Origin: Thermodesulfatator autotrophicus
GTDB taxonomy: Bacteria > Desulfobacterota > Thermodesulfobacteria > Thermodesulfobacteriales > Thermodesulfatatoraceae
Direction of reading: 5' to 3'
DNA length: 37,553 nucleotides
NCBI RefSeq assembly: GCF_001642325.1
Contig: NZ_LSFI01000028.1
Coordinates: 1 to 37,553 of the forward strand
Shown: piece by piece, positions 37,242 to 37,553 of the stretch
Position numbering within the stretch: position 1 is the first letter of the stretch
How the letters are laid out: every line of letters starts with the position of its first letter
The notes under the pieces: generated by a model
What the model was told of the DNA's origin: nothing
Database searches by the model: none
Seen by the model: only the letters and a program-made list of their open reading frames with translations
Made by a program: the position numbers and the translations under genes

Positions 37242-37553
37242 AATTAGCATGAGTTCATACTTTTAACGGTTATCCGTATAGCACCAATATGGTCATGAAA
37301 ACTCTATGAGACATATCTTCCCTCTCGTCACTGCGAGGAAATTCCTCGCTCGGGATAGATGAAGCAGTCTCTGGATTGCCGGGTTGATATTGCTTCGGCC
37401 TCTGACGAGGCCTCGCAAGATACTGTGGTTTTTGTCCTTTCCTAAAACCATACAATGACCTGGTAGGTCACTTCGCCACGGCGACTACGTCGCCTCGCGA
37501 TGACGCTGTGTAATATAAAAAATGCTCCCATTCCTGTGAAAACATCAACCAAT
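37242..37553. repeat. Repeat cluster of the TGCGAG family at the right edge
   Basis: Three units occur with no gene. Unit one runs CGTCACTGCGAG...GAAGCAGTCTC (37327-37373). Unit two is an inverted copy, ATTGCTTCGGCC...CCTCGCAA (37389-37418). Unit three, TCACTTCGCC...CGCCTCGCGATGACG (37467-37504), includes a GGCGAC/GTCGCC palindrome. The remainder is AT-rich. A leftward open frame here comes from the repeats and is not a gene. Confidence 0.7.

Noticed and set aside
37270-37455. Leftward 61-codon frame at the right end
   Set aside because: It lies wholly in repeat units.

Overview
The window is 37.5 kb of bacterial chromosome at about 43-45% G+C by eye. The genes point to a Gram-negative, thermophile-like anaerobe. 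It has LPS-type murein-recycling enzymes (Mpl, NagZ), a PpiD-type periplasmic chaperone, a PEP synthase, a solo GYD-domain protein, a CheX phosphatase and a PilJ-type chemoreceptor. Proteins are rich in Lys and Glu. The overall style resembles Thermodesulfobacteriota/Desulfobacterota (Thermodesulfatator-like). That placement is an impression from gene content and protein style, not a database result.

Layout. (1) 1-31: the first ten codons of a leftward REP-associated (RAYT, IS200-like) transposase, next to two copies of a GCCTGTCCC motif. (2) 143-10982: a textbook promoter, a tRNA-Gly(CCC), an intrinsic terminator, then rimP-nusA-ylxR-infB-ylxP-rbfA-nrnA-truB-[coiled-coil membrane protein]-rpsO-pnp. 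This is the same gene order as the E. coli metY-rimP-nusA-infB-rbfA-truB-rpsO-pnp operon, with a glycine tRNA in the metY position. (3) 11079-12160: cheX and a convergent flavodoxin-fold reductase. (4) 12285-17430: tightly overlapping mpl-nfi-ispD-ldhA-HD hydrolase-ddl, mixing cell-wall, isoprenoid and DNA-repair functions, with a convergent plsC. (5) 18491-26529: a PAS hybrid histidine kinase overlapping nagZ, then ppiD and carB. (6) 26538-28527: a frameshifted AAA-ATPase/DUF1703 remnant and a PilJ-type chemoreceptor. (7) 28847-33264: rpe with a small unknown gene, a J-domain protein of unknown type, a HipA-family kinase without HipB, and an MFS transporter. (8) 33309-37241: ppsA, divergent from a GYD-domain protein and a conserved polytopic membrane protein.

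Two families of short interspersed palindromes recur between genes. One carries GCCTGTCCC and fits the partial RAYT transposase at the left edge. Two of its copies (12227-12281 and 29955-29990) end only 3-4 bases before the ATG of mpl and of the J-domain gene. The other carries TGTCAYTGCGAG...GAAGCARTCTC and is found near 7766, 18225-18396, 28693 and 37327-37506.

I found no CRISPR array, prophage, biosynthetic cluster or complete defence system. The least ordinary content is the tRNA-headed translation operon, a possible three-way-junction leader before rpsO, the REP-derived gene leaders, the HipB-less HipA kinase, the J-domain protein with an unrecognised C-terminus, and the decayed ATPase.
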